Assembly: GCA_905183005.1 (NCBI GenBank)
Contig: CAJJDO010000113.1
Coordinates: forward strand, 62,001 to 126,000
Length of the DNA stretch: 64,000 nt
Direction: 5' to 3'
Source of the DNA: Paramecium pentaurelia
Taxonomy: Eukaryota > Ciliophora > Oligohymenophorea > Peniculida > Parameciidae
This document shows, in pieces, positions 35,393-47,272 of the stretch. Positions within the stretch are counted from its first letter, which is position 1. Every line of letters begins with the position of its first letter. Below the pieces are notes generated by a model. That model had not been told where the DNA came from and searched no databases. It saw nothing but the letters and a program-made list of their open reading frames with translations. The translations under genes were made by a program, and so were the position numbers.

Positions 35393-37439
35393 TCATACTT
35401 TTTTTTCAGGAGAAACAGGTTATGATTTTCTTTGTGAATGATTCTTTTATGTCTATTGATGTTAAATATTCTTTAGTTCTATGTCATAATGATATCCTTC
35501 AAATAACGCTAATTTATTTATTCATTTATTATACATTGAACCGTATCTCTTCTTAAAAGAGTTTAATTTTCTAATAATTATTCATCATTTAATTGTGTTT
35601 CTTCAGAAATCTAATTTTAAAAATCGAAATTGTCATCAACAGCCTTTAGATAAAAAGAACTAATACCCCAGGTATATAAAGTGCTTAAACCTTCTTCTTT
35701 AGTAAATCATCCCATGGATAACCTTTTAACCAAGGATGATGTAAGATTTCTTCAATTCCATTGCTACCTAATCTCCTCTCAGGTTTTCTTAGAATTAACT
35801 AAACATTAATATAAAGATTTTACCTAATTCACAAAATCAAGAGAATTTTCACTCCATCCTAAAGGTAATTCCTCATTTTTAACTTAAACTTATTTGGCTA
35901 GAATTTATTCTCTGATATCTTATCGGGTTCTTCCATTATATGGTCTTCTTCCCAACATTAATTCATATGTAATAACACCCAATGCATAATAATCAGCTAC
36001 AACAGAGTGATCCATCCTACACATGACTTCTGGAGCCATATAACCAGGTGTTCCTGAAGTATCTCCAGCATTATTTCCTTTATTCATTCTAGCTATCCCT
36101 AAATCTGTTAATCTCATATAACCATCTTCATCCAATACTAAATTTTCAGGTTTAAGATCTCTATGTATAATTCCATTTTAATGAAGATAGGTTAGAGCCA
36201 ATAAAATACAAGCAACGAAAAATTCTAATAATATTTGTATTTTTATATACTTGTTTATGCTTCATTAAATCTTCTCATTTTACCTAAATGAAATCTGAGA
36301 TCTCCTCCAGTTAATAGATCTATGATTAAAAATAGATTTTCTCTATCTTAAAATGCATACCACATATTAACTAAAAAGGGATGATGCAAGTGTTCTAAAA
36401 GATATTTTTCATTCAACACTGAATTTACACTTCTTTTTTATATTACTTTAGCTTTTGACATTTCTTTTAAAGCAAATAATTTTTTATTCTTTTTCATTTC
36501 TACTCTCCAAACTCTTCCAAAACCTCCTTTTCCAATAACATATAGAAATTTAAAATGTAATCTACCAACCTATTCATCTATTTTTAAGCCGAGAACTTGA
36601 GTTTTTTCAGAGATTTCTCCTGTAGATTTTCTTCTGATTTCACTAGATTTCGAATCATTTTAATTGATTTTACTTTTCGAGATAGAATCATTTGGAGTAA
36701 TTTTGCTCTTTGTAGAATTTTCATGATTATTTGGAGAATTTGGAGCTGATTCAACTAATCCAGAATTGATAATCTAATTTATTAATGAATAAGATACAGC
36801 TGAAAATTTAGGACCTTGTTGATTTAGTTTTAATTTAAAAGATGTTTAAGTGTTGCTAAGAACATGACTTTTTGATTCAATTCTTTTTGGAATGACTTTT
36901 GACTTAACATTATAACTGTTCTCATACAACTATGAATTACTTAAATTTCCCTTTTGATAATAGTTATTTAAAAAATTTTCCATATTATGATAAAATTATG
37001 GCTTTTTACTTTGTTCTTTAGGAGCTTATTTAGACTATGGACGAGATTCTTATAATTATTGTAAGTGACTTTGTAATTACTTTTGTAAGAACATTTATTG
37101 CATTTAATACTATTTCTCGCGGTTAGGAGATTAATGAGCAGAAACTGAACTTGTTACTTTAATTTCTCTTCTACTATCTTGATCACAAGCTTAATTTTTA
37201 GTTGCTACCTTAACTTTTAAAAGAGGTGAAGCATTAATCACTACTCTTTTCTTCATACACACAGTACAATTCTTTTAATTACAAGAGCATTGAGATATAT
37301 CAGCTTTTTTATCCCAATTTCCAGATTATTTTCTAGTTGGTTGTATTTTATTGACTGGTTCCCCTTTAAATTTGATTTTACTATTAAGTTGTTGTTTAAT
37401 CAACAAATCCCTTAAGTTTTTTGCTGTTGATTGACTCAT
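35393..37439 (-). CDS. AGC-family kinase, YANK (STK32)-like
   Basis: Serine/threonine kinase with a long Ser/Lys-rich N-terminal extension (MSQSTAKNLRDLLIKQQLNS; a CSCNQKNCTVC cysteine cluster) and a YANK-like catalytic domain: VIGKGGFGRVWRVEMKKNKK, HPFLVNMWYAFQDRENLFLI, DLLTGGDLRFHLGKM, GIIHRDLKPENLVLDEDGYM, GTPGYMAPEVM. The AGC C-terminal tail is present (KGYPWDDLLKKKVQALYIP, then AVDDNFDF across a 23-nt intron, then SLFEGYHYDI), which matches YANK tails. The metal-binding motif is DLG (RLTDLGIARM) instead of DFG. Substrates are unknown. Confidence 0.88.
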
Positions 37440-37624
37440 TTCGTTAATTATTTTTATTAAGTGATAATATAAATAATTCCAAATAAAAAACACATATATT
37501 CACATAACCAAGAATATTCGATCCTACTGTGCACATATGAAACTCTCACTCATATGATTTATATATTCTGTATTATTAATATTTTTTTTTTCAATAATTA
37601 TATAATCATGATTAATAATTAATA

Positions 37625-39974
37625 ATGAAAAAATTTCTTAATTATCTTAAAACATCTACAACAGAATAATAAGAGCCTATCACTCAAAATCAGTCAGATC
37701 AAGAACATTTTCTTATTTTGGTTAGTGATTTAATTAAATACCAAAATGAACCAACCAATCCTACCAAAATCATCCCTGTCATTAAATAAATCATCCTATA
37801 TGCTATTAAAGGAGATAATGAATTACATAAGTAATTATTTGAATAATTTATGGAAATTGATATTCTCAATAGATTATATGACATCTTATAACGAAGATTA
37901 TGTCATCATTAATTAATCTAAGAAGTAAGACAAAATCAATTAATATTTATAGATTTTTGAATAGGTAAGTTCATTATTGATCAATGTAAAGGAAATAACA
38001 AATAAGAATTACATTTTATCCCATTCTAGCATTTCAAATATGGTTTTATGGAAACATTCGTTTGAATAATATTAACCTAATATTGAGATTGTAGAAACAT
38101 ATATTAGCTTTTTAAATTTGTTGGCAGTGAAATTAGATGACATTACTACAATGTTTTTTATTAATCTCAAATATCCATAGTTTCCTCTTTTATGGAATGC
38201 TATCAGATTCTATAATCATCCTGAATTGATGGTGAGAAATAAAAGTAGATCAATAGTTCTTCATATTCTTAATAGTAATATTCTGTTATATCTTTTTTAG
38301 TCAAAAATCAAAACATTATAGCTTATACCAATAGCTTCCCATTTCTATAATATTATTTCAACTTGGGAAATTAAGTTTTGCTCACTATCAAATAGATTAA
38401 TGTGATTGTTGAAAAAATTAAGTGGAGATTTGAAGGATAATAATAAGAACAATTAACAACACTATCTGAAGAATTAAAAGAACAATTATAATATATTCAC
38501 GATCTCTTTACAAATAATTAATATTTAGAATAATTAATATTAGATTATGCTATATAGAGACCTATAATTCAATTAAGTTAAGTTATCAAATTTGGTTATG
38601 TAAATTATTATGATAATTCATATAGTAACATTTTCATATTGCTGTTGCTCTTTAAGCATTCTTATTATTTTTATTATACTTTAGAACAAATGCTAAAATC
38701 ATCTAATATATATATTATGTTTTTCTATCCTAAGACAAATCAAAAATTATTATAAATGAAGATCTTTGGGGATATTCAAATGCATATGATAATGACTAAA
38801 ATTTTATCAAAAAGTTATGTCTTTAAATCTATTAAACTTTATAACCTATTGATTTATCAGATCTGAAACATGAGAATTTAGAAATTAAAATGAGTTTATA
38901 ATAATTGAAATAAGTGGATTGCATAATTTTATAATAAATAATTGAAAGTGAGATTTTAATGTAGGAAAGTTAAGTCTTAAATAGCATTTATTAACATTGT
39001 TCAAATAAGGAAGTACTAATTTATGTACTACTTTTTATGAAGGAATTAGCCAATCCATAAAATATATAATCCTATTACTAAAATGTAATTATTATTGTAT
39101 ACTTTTAGATCCTTAAATTTGCATTAGAATAAGATTAGTAATTGATTGTTTCTATTTTATCACTAGATATCATCTATGCATTTAAATAATCATTGGATCC
39201 TTAAAATTATATTTTATAATTATATCAATAGATATTGGCAGAACTTATTTTAAATATCAAAACATCTTAATTATTTTTAGATTAGTTAATCGATATTTTT
39301 AAAAAGTACAAAATAATTTTATTCTAGGAAATTCTTACCAATCAAAAGAGAATTCATTATTGACTAATAAATCAATGTTCATTAAGAAAAGTATGCCATA
39401 CTCTTTGATCCATACAGTTCATTGGCTAAAATATAGAAACTAGAATATTGTATTATATTGTCTTAGCATCAAATTTTTGAGAATCTACCTAATATTAATG
39501 AGTAATATCCTGAGCTGACAAAACTTGCAGTACCAATATATTAAATAGGGGATAAACCTAATTGTACTAAAATAGCTTGTTAATATAGTGAAACAGGACA
39601 TTTTTATAATATGGAAACATAGTAATTTTAATTTCTATTTAGTTTTATCTTAAATGTTGATAACTTTTTGCATGTTGTATAATTAGATGAATAAGGAGTT
39701 ATTGTTGATGTGATATGTTCAAAATTATGGTAATTACTCTAAGTTTATGGAATAGAAAGAGTATAAGTTCTCCAATTTACTTACTTTGATTTCTCAAAAG
39801 TATTAAAATCAATATTATTAATAGTTTTATTTGAGATTATAAAATTTCGATGATGTTAAATACATAGATTCCCTAGCTTCATAATAGTAATAATAATTTG
39901 GGGATTGGTTCAAATAGCTACTTATTTAGAAATTAGAGAAATTATAATAAGAAAACCAGGTTATTATTAAATGA
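37625..39974 (+). CDS. CLEC16A/Gop-1-like membrane-trafficking protein
   Basis: FPL-domain protein of the CLEC16A family, which works in endosomal maturation and mitophagy. The N-terminal block matches: LHKQLFEQFMEIDILNRLYD (compare 'VFDFFLEKNM...FLNIL'), TYISFLNLLAVKLDDITTMF then FINLKYPQFPLLWNAIRFYN and HPELMVRNKSRSIVLHIL (compare 'YISFLKTLSLKLN...FFNHPESMVRIAVRTITL'). The rest is helical and Q-rich with weak similarity. Length about 770 residues. Introns present. The stop used is TGA at 39972-39974. Confidence 0.82.
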
Positions 39975-40080
39975 ATTATTAACTAAAGTTGAATAATATA
40001 AACATCACAAGTATTAAAATTAAATCGAATGGTTGATACTATAATTACTTAATTTTAATATTTTATGATAGATAGATAAA

Positions 40081-41719
40081 TCATTGCTGTTGTTTTAACT
40101 TTTATTTAACTAAGCATTCTTTCAAAACAAATTCGAATTCATTAAATGAAACTGATCCATCTTTATTATGATCAAAAAAACTAAAAATGGATTTGCATTC
40201 TTCATCTGTCACAGAAGAATCTATACGTTTTAATAATTTGCCCAGTTCTATAACATCTAGTTCATGATTTGCTGATTTATCATACTTAAAATCAAAAAAA
40301 AATACAATTACCTTATTAAATAAATCTAAAAGGTTGATATTATATTTGATAATTGATGTTTTCAATTTTTCAATAACAATTCTAGCTCTATCATCAAGTG
40401 ATCCAGCCTATATATCTTATTAAGGTTTCAAAAGAATACTAACTTTCTTCTTAGTTCTGCTGACTTCTGAAGCAGTCATTCTACACTATATTTATGTATT
40501 AATTTATAGTTACATCATTTTCTTCTAACCATTTTTTAAATTCATTAAATTCAATTAAATTATTTCCATCATCATCAAATTTATTAAATATATATTCAAT
40601 TTCTTCTCTTGTTAAATTTTTATCAACTCTTGTTAAGAATTTTCCAAGTTCATTTACATTTAATGCTTTATCTTTAGTCATATCTAATTCAGCAAACAAC
40701 TCCCCTATATCTAATTATTCTTTAATAATCATTAATCTTATATCATTAATGAGATATGTTGCTTTATCTTCAAGAATACTAACATTTTTTATAAAATCTG
40801 TAAAATGTCCTTTAAAGAGTGGATGTCTGTAGATATCATCCCATGAAAATCTATCTTTTTCTTCAACTTATAAACATCCAATTAAGAATTCTTGAGCTTC
40901 TTTTGAAATTTATGGTCCTTTGAATTGGAGAGGTTAATTTCTAATATTTTTAAGCAATTCTTATGGTGATCTAGCAGTCCAAGGAGCTAAAAAATATAAT
41001 TAGTAAATGAAATACTTTTGCCAAACAATGCTTCATAAAAAATAAATGCTATACTCCAAATATCTGTCTTTGAAGTATATTTTTTGTTATCCAAAATTTA
41101 AGGAGACATATATAGTGGTGTTCCTACTAATGATGCCAACATATCCTTTTTAAAATTGTCAACACATTTTGCAAATCCAAAATCTGCTAATTTGAATGTC
41201 TAAATGATTTTAATAAGAATACTCCTTTATCTATAAGGATATTGGCAGGTTTGAGATCTCTGTGAATGATTCCATTTTTAATTAGCTAAATAAATCCATT
41301 TAAAATATCAATCATAAATTTGACAGCATCCTTTTCAGGCATAGTCTTTTTTTATGATACATAACTAGATTATTGTGTATTGATACTTTTCTATCATTTT
41401 ATCCAAATCTCCACTATCACAATATTCTTGAATTATATAATAATTGTTATTAGTTTCCATCACATCCATTAGTTGTACAATATTTGGACTCTTTAATTTC
41501 TACATCACTTTGATTTCTGATATCAAACCTTCTCTTAAATAATCATCGCTTAACATTTGTCAAATATTTATACGCATTGATGACTGATTTGTTCAATACT
41601 TTAATGGCCACTTTGACTCCTGTCTTCTCCTCTCGTCCTCTGAACACTTGAGCATATGAACCTTCTCCGATAAGATCTTTAGGATTGAAGAGATATTTGT
41701 CGATTCTTTTCTCCCCCAT
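40081..41719 (-). CDS. Protein kinase (ULK/CDPK-like) with C-terminal EF-hands
   Basis: Kinase plus calcium-binding domain. The catalytic part starts NPKDLIGEGSYAQVFRGREE (an Atg1/ULK-like glycine loop), with VAIKVLNK, GIIHRDLKPANILIDKG, KLADFGFAKC, GTPLYMSPQILDNKKYTSKT and DIWSIAFIFYEALFGK. A segment FSWDDIYRHPLFKGHF ends the kinase. EF-hand-like units follow: DMTKDKALNVNE (degenerate), DDDGNNLIEFNE (canonical), a degenerate third, and DHNKDGSVSFNE (canonical). Its ATG is only 15 nt downstream of the NC2-alpha stop on the same strand. Several introns. Calcium control is inferred from the two intact loops. Confidence 0.85.
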
Positions 41720-41734
41720 TAAATAAATTTAAAT

Positions 41735-42243
41735 TCAATCATCTTCATCATAATCATCATCCGATTATTATCTTCGAACTCTTTTCGATTTTCGTCCACC
41801 TACTTTCTTCTCCACCTTCTCAAACTCATCATTCCCCTTACGCTTCTTTCCTACTTCATCACTCTATTCATCCTATTATAAACCCTTCTTCTTCTTTTTG
41901 TTTTCCTCCAAATCAGGCAACTTTTAAGCATAATCTTTCATGAAATCATATTGAGACTCCTGTAAAACTATCTTTCTTTTATTCAATAACTTTTTTACAA
42001 TAAACCAGGAGTAGCTTTATTTAATTTTCTGTCTTTTAAAGTCTCTTTACATTTTGAGAGAATGTCAGATAAAAACAATTCAAGTGATTTCGCTTTCAAT
42101 AACATTCAAGTAATACTTAATACATAAGGAACTACATTGTTGATTTTGCCAACATCTTAATTTTCTTATACAATTTTTTTCACTTTAGAAACAGGGAATT
42201 TAAGTTGATTCTTTTTTAATTATTGATCCTGTTGTGTGTCCAT
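41735..42243 (-). CDS. DRAP1: NC2-alpha (DRAP1)-like histone-fold protein
   Basis: Histone-fold subunit of the NC2 transcription cofactor, which with NC2-beta binds TBP-DNA. The fold reads KFPVSKVKKIVQENQDVGKI and NNVVPYVLTKSLELFLSDIL (compare 'RFPxARIKKIMQxDEDVGKI' and 'ISKALELFMxDL'). A basic and acidic C-terminal tail follows (KKVGGRKSKRVRRQQSDDDY). Introns of 24 and 23 nt give exactly 154 codons including TGA. The related CHRAC/POLE4 group is the main alternative. Confidence 0.85.
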
Positions 42244-42299
42244 ATTATTTTTTATTTTATAAAATATTATCCATAATTGATTATTAATATATATTTTAA

Positions 42300-45200
42300 A
42301 TGACAGATTTTTTTTACATCCAAGTCCCAGCTGATGTTAAAGTTTTATTGCTAACTGGAACCTCTCTAAATAAGAATCAATTAGATTAAGTATAAAAATG
42401 TACTAATCTACTTAAATTGGATTTGTCAAATTGCAATCTTACATTTATTCCAAATCTCAAAAAATTAACAAATTTAAGAATCCTATACTTACATCAGAAT
42501 CAAATTTCTTAACTTTCTGTAGAACCAATCACAGGATGCAACAGTTTGAACTATCTCACTCTATTTTTAAATCCTGTATCAGCATAATGTTCTCTCAGAA
42601 GACAAGTTATTTCATATATGAAATCCCTTTGGGCACTAGATTTCAATGCAATTACTGATGAAGAGAAATATAAAGAATTGAGATTAAAATAATCCACAGA
42701 AAAGAGTCGTCTACCTTGGCCGATTATAAGCACTCCAAAGGAATTAAAGGATCAATAAAAAATAGTCTTATTGGTTTGGCAAGAATTAGAGGTGATCAGA
42801 AAGATTTGGCAAAGATGCTCTGCCATTTTGACTATCTAAAGTTTCATTAAAAGTTATTTAATAAGAAGAAATTTTAAAAAAATTGTTTAGAAACAGATGA
42901 AAATACAGTAAATTGTTATTTATATTTAGAGCATTTGTAAAACAAACAGTTAAACATTGGATAAAATTTACTAAGAACAAAAAAGACCTTAATCAATTAT
43001 TAACAAATTAATATAGTACTCAATTTGAGAAAGTTAAAGTGATGGTTTAAAATTATAGACAAAGAAAAGGAAAGGCAATTAAAGAATTAAAGAGTGCTAG
43101 AATTATCTATAAATCTTTGAAATCCTTTTATCATGGATAAAAACTTAAACTTGAATCTATTGGAAATATATATAGACTCTATTTCTATAAGGAATAATTA
43201 CATATATTCAAATAAATTTTACATAAACTCATTAATAAACCAGAAATCAGAGGGATTATTGATTAGGCTCCTCTTTTACATGAAGATTTTTAGAAACCTA
43301 ATAAGATTTATGATTCAGAAGTTTTCACTTATAGACTACCTAGTTAATTCAATTTATAAAACAATCCTATTTATTTTAAGAATATGCTAACTTATCCTGC
43401 TTCTTTATGTAAAATAAGTTGCTGCTTGTAATAACTAAAATTAAGTATAATAAAGAAATGGACATCAGTGACTAAATTTACTCAAGATGTACATCCTTAT
43501 TCTTACTTGCAAAAGTATGATGAATTGATGCCTGCCAGAAAACCTTATTTTATTATGTACAAATTACCAAAGTAGGATAAAGTTAAATATGAAAATTGTT
43601 TAAAATTAATCAACAAATTTTAATAACGAGAATACAAATAATTATATGTTATAAATTTAAGCAAAGAAAATATCTCATTGATAATTAAATGTATAATTTT
43701 GCACAATAAGGATCATCCTTCATAAGTGTTTATAACAATATTTGAAAAATAATTGAAAGAAGCTGTGGCAGCATTAAAGATATAAAGATAATTTAGAGCC
43801 TATCAAGATGTTAAAAAGAATGGCAAAACTATGCAAACTATAATTAATATTTTAGTAAAGGAAAGATCCCTATTAATTTTATAAAAATGGTTTAAAGATT
43901 TGAAAATGCATCATAGAAATAATTTTTTTAAGGTTATTGGATATCGACTTAAACAATTCACTCAAAATGTGTTATATTTAAATTACTCAATTTATATACA
44001 ATTAAGATAATGTGTATCAAAGTTGCAATTTCTTGAATAAAAATCAAAAGTTAGTTTGATTAACTATAAATTCCATATATCTTTTGAATAGTTTCCTAAG
44101 AAAAATATTATACCTATTTGGTTAAGAAAATAAATTATTCAATATGATGATGAAGATTAATAAGAATTTTCAATTATTTAAAATTGTGATGTATATCATT
44201 TATTACATTTTGAGACTTAAAGTGAAATAAAGAATTTATTAAATTAAAAATGGCTAAAAATTACATTCCCTTAAAATGAATAATTAAAATTGAGACTATT
44301 TTTATTGGCTCTATATACTTATTCTTTTAAATACTAATGCTTTGTATAATTGTATTAAGAAAATGAGTTATTAGAACAAACTTAAATTGTAAGATAACAG
44401 GATGAATTACTTATTAAGACATATCTAATTTAATAGTAAACTGATTTTGTAGAAAATTGTGAAATTCCATATAAACCATCATTATGGTTATCAAAATTTT
44501 TATCTGATAAAACAACCAATGAAGTTGAAGTAAGATTTTATAAAAATGGAATTGATTAAAAAAATAAAAAGAAAAAAAACATATCAAAATTGCCAGAATG
44601 TGAACAAATCTCAACTTATCTTTTTTTCAGTTCTATTAAAAAACAATTTAATTAATTTTCATATCCTTAAATCAAACAAAATTGTCCTACTGCATCAACT
44701 AATGTTAGGACAATTACTTAAACTGATAAACCTAAAACTGCACTATAAACATATATATTTTAATAGGATAGTTTTGAATAAGAACCCAACAATGTAGAAA
44801 AATAGTAATAAAGATTGAAATTACTTACAAATTCTACACGATAACATCTGAGAACAAAATCTGTTATGAATAAAAAATAAGTATTATAAGTAGAATTGCC
44901 ATCATTCTTACAATAATAAAATTTTAACTTAAGTTATAGTGTAGGAAGATAAAATAACTAACCAGATATATCAAAATAATTGCAATATTGGGAAGATAGA
45001 GAAAATCAATAGAGATAATCAATAAAAAAGTAAAATTTAGAAAAAAAATCAGCCAAATTATAGATACAACAGGAAAGGTCTTTTTATCAAGAATTCAATA
45101 TTGGTTAGAATCTTATAAGCAGATAAGGAGATAGACATTAAATTCGACTATATTAAAAGAAATAATAATAAATATCTTAGTAACATGTCCAATAATTTAA

Positions 45201-45429
45201 AGAAAAATCTAATCACATTAAAGAAATCTAAGCTACAAATAATAGAATGAAATTGTAAGCAATTAAAGAAGCTAATTCTTAATATAAAGCTTCTCTTGAA
45301 TAACCAGAATAATAAATTAAACCTATCTAAAGAAACTAAACAAAAAGAGTAGGAATAACTAATAAATATATCCATTCTGTATTACCTGAAGAGATATTTC
45401 CAATAAAAATTGATTTTGAAAATATATGA
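42300..45429 (+). CDS. Leucine-rich-repeat and IQ-motif protein
   Basis: Protein of roughly 1,000 residues. The N-terminus holds a few leucine-rich repeats (LLKLDLSNCNLTFIPNLKKL, TNLRILYLHQNQIS) and an LRR-cap-like end (MKSLWALDFNAITDEEKYKE). Calmodulin-binding IQ motifs follow: ILTIQSFIKSYLIRRNFKK and ALKIQRQFRAYQDVKK. The C-terminus is Gln-rich coiled coil (QQHVQQFKEKSNHIKEIQAT). This order is like LRRIQ3/LRRC-type axonemal proteins. Introns are present, for example after YLHQNQ and in the YRLYFYKE region. Divergent from NC2-alpha with a 56-nt gap. Confidence 0.78.
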
Positions 45430-45450
45430 TATAATTAAATTTATAAATAC

Positions 45451-46178
45451 ATGGGTTGTTAATGTTGTAAGGATGAAGAAAGTGTTAAAGATAGAAAACA
45501 AAGTGAGTTACCAGATAATTGGAATCCAAACAGAGTAGAAATAATTAATAGTAAAACAAAAGTTAAAGTTGTTTATTCACCTGGGGATTCTTCCAAAATT
45601 GATAGCAATATTTTTGCTGTTAGTACAAAAGGTCTTTCACCCTTATTTTCAAATTAAATAATTGAGGCTGCATAAGAATGTTTATAAGCTAACCAAGGAG
45701 CATTCGAATATGGGAATTGTTATTAAATTTAAAATAAAGAAAAAAAAATATTTCTTGTATGTATTCCAATGTGGAGAGGTGGTTAATTTAAGGAAAATAA
45801 CTTAGTATAGATGGCTTTTAATTAATTGGCAAAATAGGTTAAAGAGTGCTCATTGAAATAAGTGGTTATTAATGAAGTAGGTGTTCGATATTTCGGGTAT
45901 CCAAGATAAGTATAATAAATAATTCTATATAAATAAAGGTAATTATATCAAATTTGATGCATTCATTTAAATAGTTTATTCTAGAAGAGACTTATTTAGA
46001 GTAAATCATATATACTTCAAATGACAGAGCAACTATAGCCTTGATTGAATCCTAACTTAAAGTTGCTCATCCGGAATTGTTTTAGGAAGATGAAAAACTA
46101 GATATCAAAAATTTAGGTAAAAATAATAACAACAATGATGTCACCTCAGATTTAGAATAACCTTTATTAGCAGAATGA
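45451..46178 (+). CDS. Macro-domain-like protein with N-terminal acylation site
   Basis: About 230 residues. The N-terminus MGCQCCKDEE has Gly2 for myristoylation and Cys3/Cys5/Cys6 for palmitoylation, so it is probably membrane-bound. The core (VKVVYSPGDSSKIDSNIFAV, then GLSPLFSNQIIEAAQECLQA, NQGAFEYGNCYQI, KIFLVCIPMWRGG) has the strand/helix order of a macro-like ADP-ribose-binding fold, though the usual 'NAAN' motif is absent. One intron (about 36 nt) after ILYKQR is needed. Ends QPLLAE. It starts 21 nt after the previous gene. Confidence 0.6.
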
Positions 46179-46340
46179 GAGTGAAATAATATAAATAATT
46201 ATTATATTATTATATTTAAACCCAAATAATATATCAATTAAGTATTCATTTTTTCTCATTACTAAATTTTTGTTCAATATCTCATATTTCTCTTATTAAA
46301 TAATATTATTATTTTATATAAATGATATTAAGTAATAATA

Positions 46341-46900
46341 ATGATGAAACTTGATGTAATTCTAATTATTATCTTTTATCATTTTTTAGTAGTAATAATA
46401 TTAAATTGTAGTAAAATGAAGATTATACTATTCTTTTTAACTCTTCATAAATTTTTAGATGGAAAATGTAAGATAACATATACGGGGTTAGATCATTTTT
46501 TAAATTTCCACAATATGTATATAAATTTTTTGAAGTAAATGAGTTGTTAATAGATTGGATTAACTTGGCTAAAACTGATATATTTCACAATTCATCCAAT
46601 ATCAAAGTGTTCTCATTTAAGAATACATCTAAATGAAAATAGAGTAAATTGATTTGTTATTTAGATAAATTGAAATGCAATTTTAAAGTCAAAAGTAACT
46701 TTAAGTTCAATATATCATAACATTTAAACACAAAATATGAAATCTCTAATATATTGAGGTTTCAATATTTTATTCCTTATTCCAAAATGAAAAAAGAGTT
46801 AAAGAAATAATTCTAGAGGATTGAATGTTATTTAAGTTCAATTGAGAATTAAAAGGATAGAGTACCTTTAGAAAATTATTTAGAGCTGATTAGAAATTGA
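46341..46900 (+). CDS. Possible gene or gene relic
   Basis: Open coding-like segments: DNIYGVRSFFKFPQYVYKFF, EVNELLIDWINLAKTDIFHN, then KYEISNILRFQYFIPYSKMK and RIECYLSSIENQKDRVPLEN to TGA at 46898-46900. One in-frame TGA near 46636 can be removed only by a 36-nt intron, longer than usual here. No family recognised; could be decaying. Confidence 0.38.
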
Positions 46901-47272
46901 TATATAGATGTTTTAGTTGATCTTAAGTAGAATTGAACTTGAAAAATCACTAAATTTTTCACCAATTTCAATTAAGTTGATTAATAATTATAATAATGAG
47001 AGTCTCTGTATGTTTTGTATGGTGTTGAAAATATCAGAATGAACTTCTAAAGGATTCTAAGATGTAGTTTTGGAAATGAAGGCCTGATTGATAAAGTCTG
47101 GGTATACTAATAAGGAATTTTATGATGGGTAGAAAAGAGGAGGGGACATTTGTTTTTGAAGTTGTTTCGTGTGTTTTTAGTTTGATTTGTAATGTTTTTG
47201 GTTTTCCTTGGGATAGTATCTTCCTATATATTCAAGTTTCTTTAATTATTAATCGATTGGGCACCCAAGAAA
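46901..47272 (+). other. Intergenic region
   Basis: 372 bp upstream of EPL1. Less AT-rich than other spacers (for example near 47100-47220) and holds an ATG-started frame that overlaps the EPL1 start in another frame; I see no supported gene. Confidence 0.5.
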
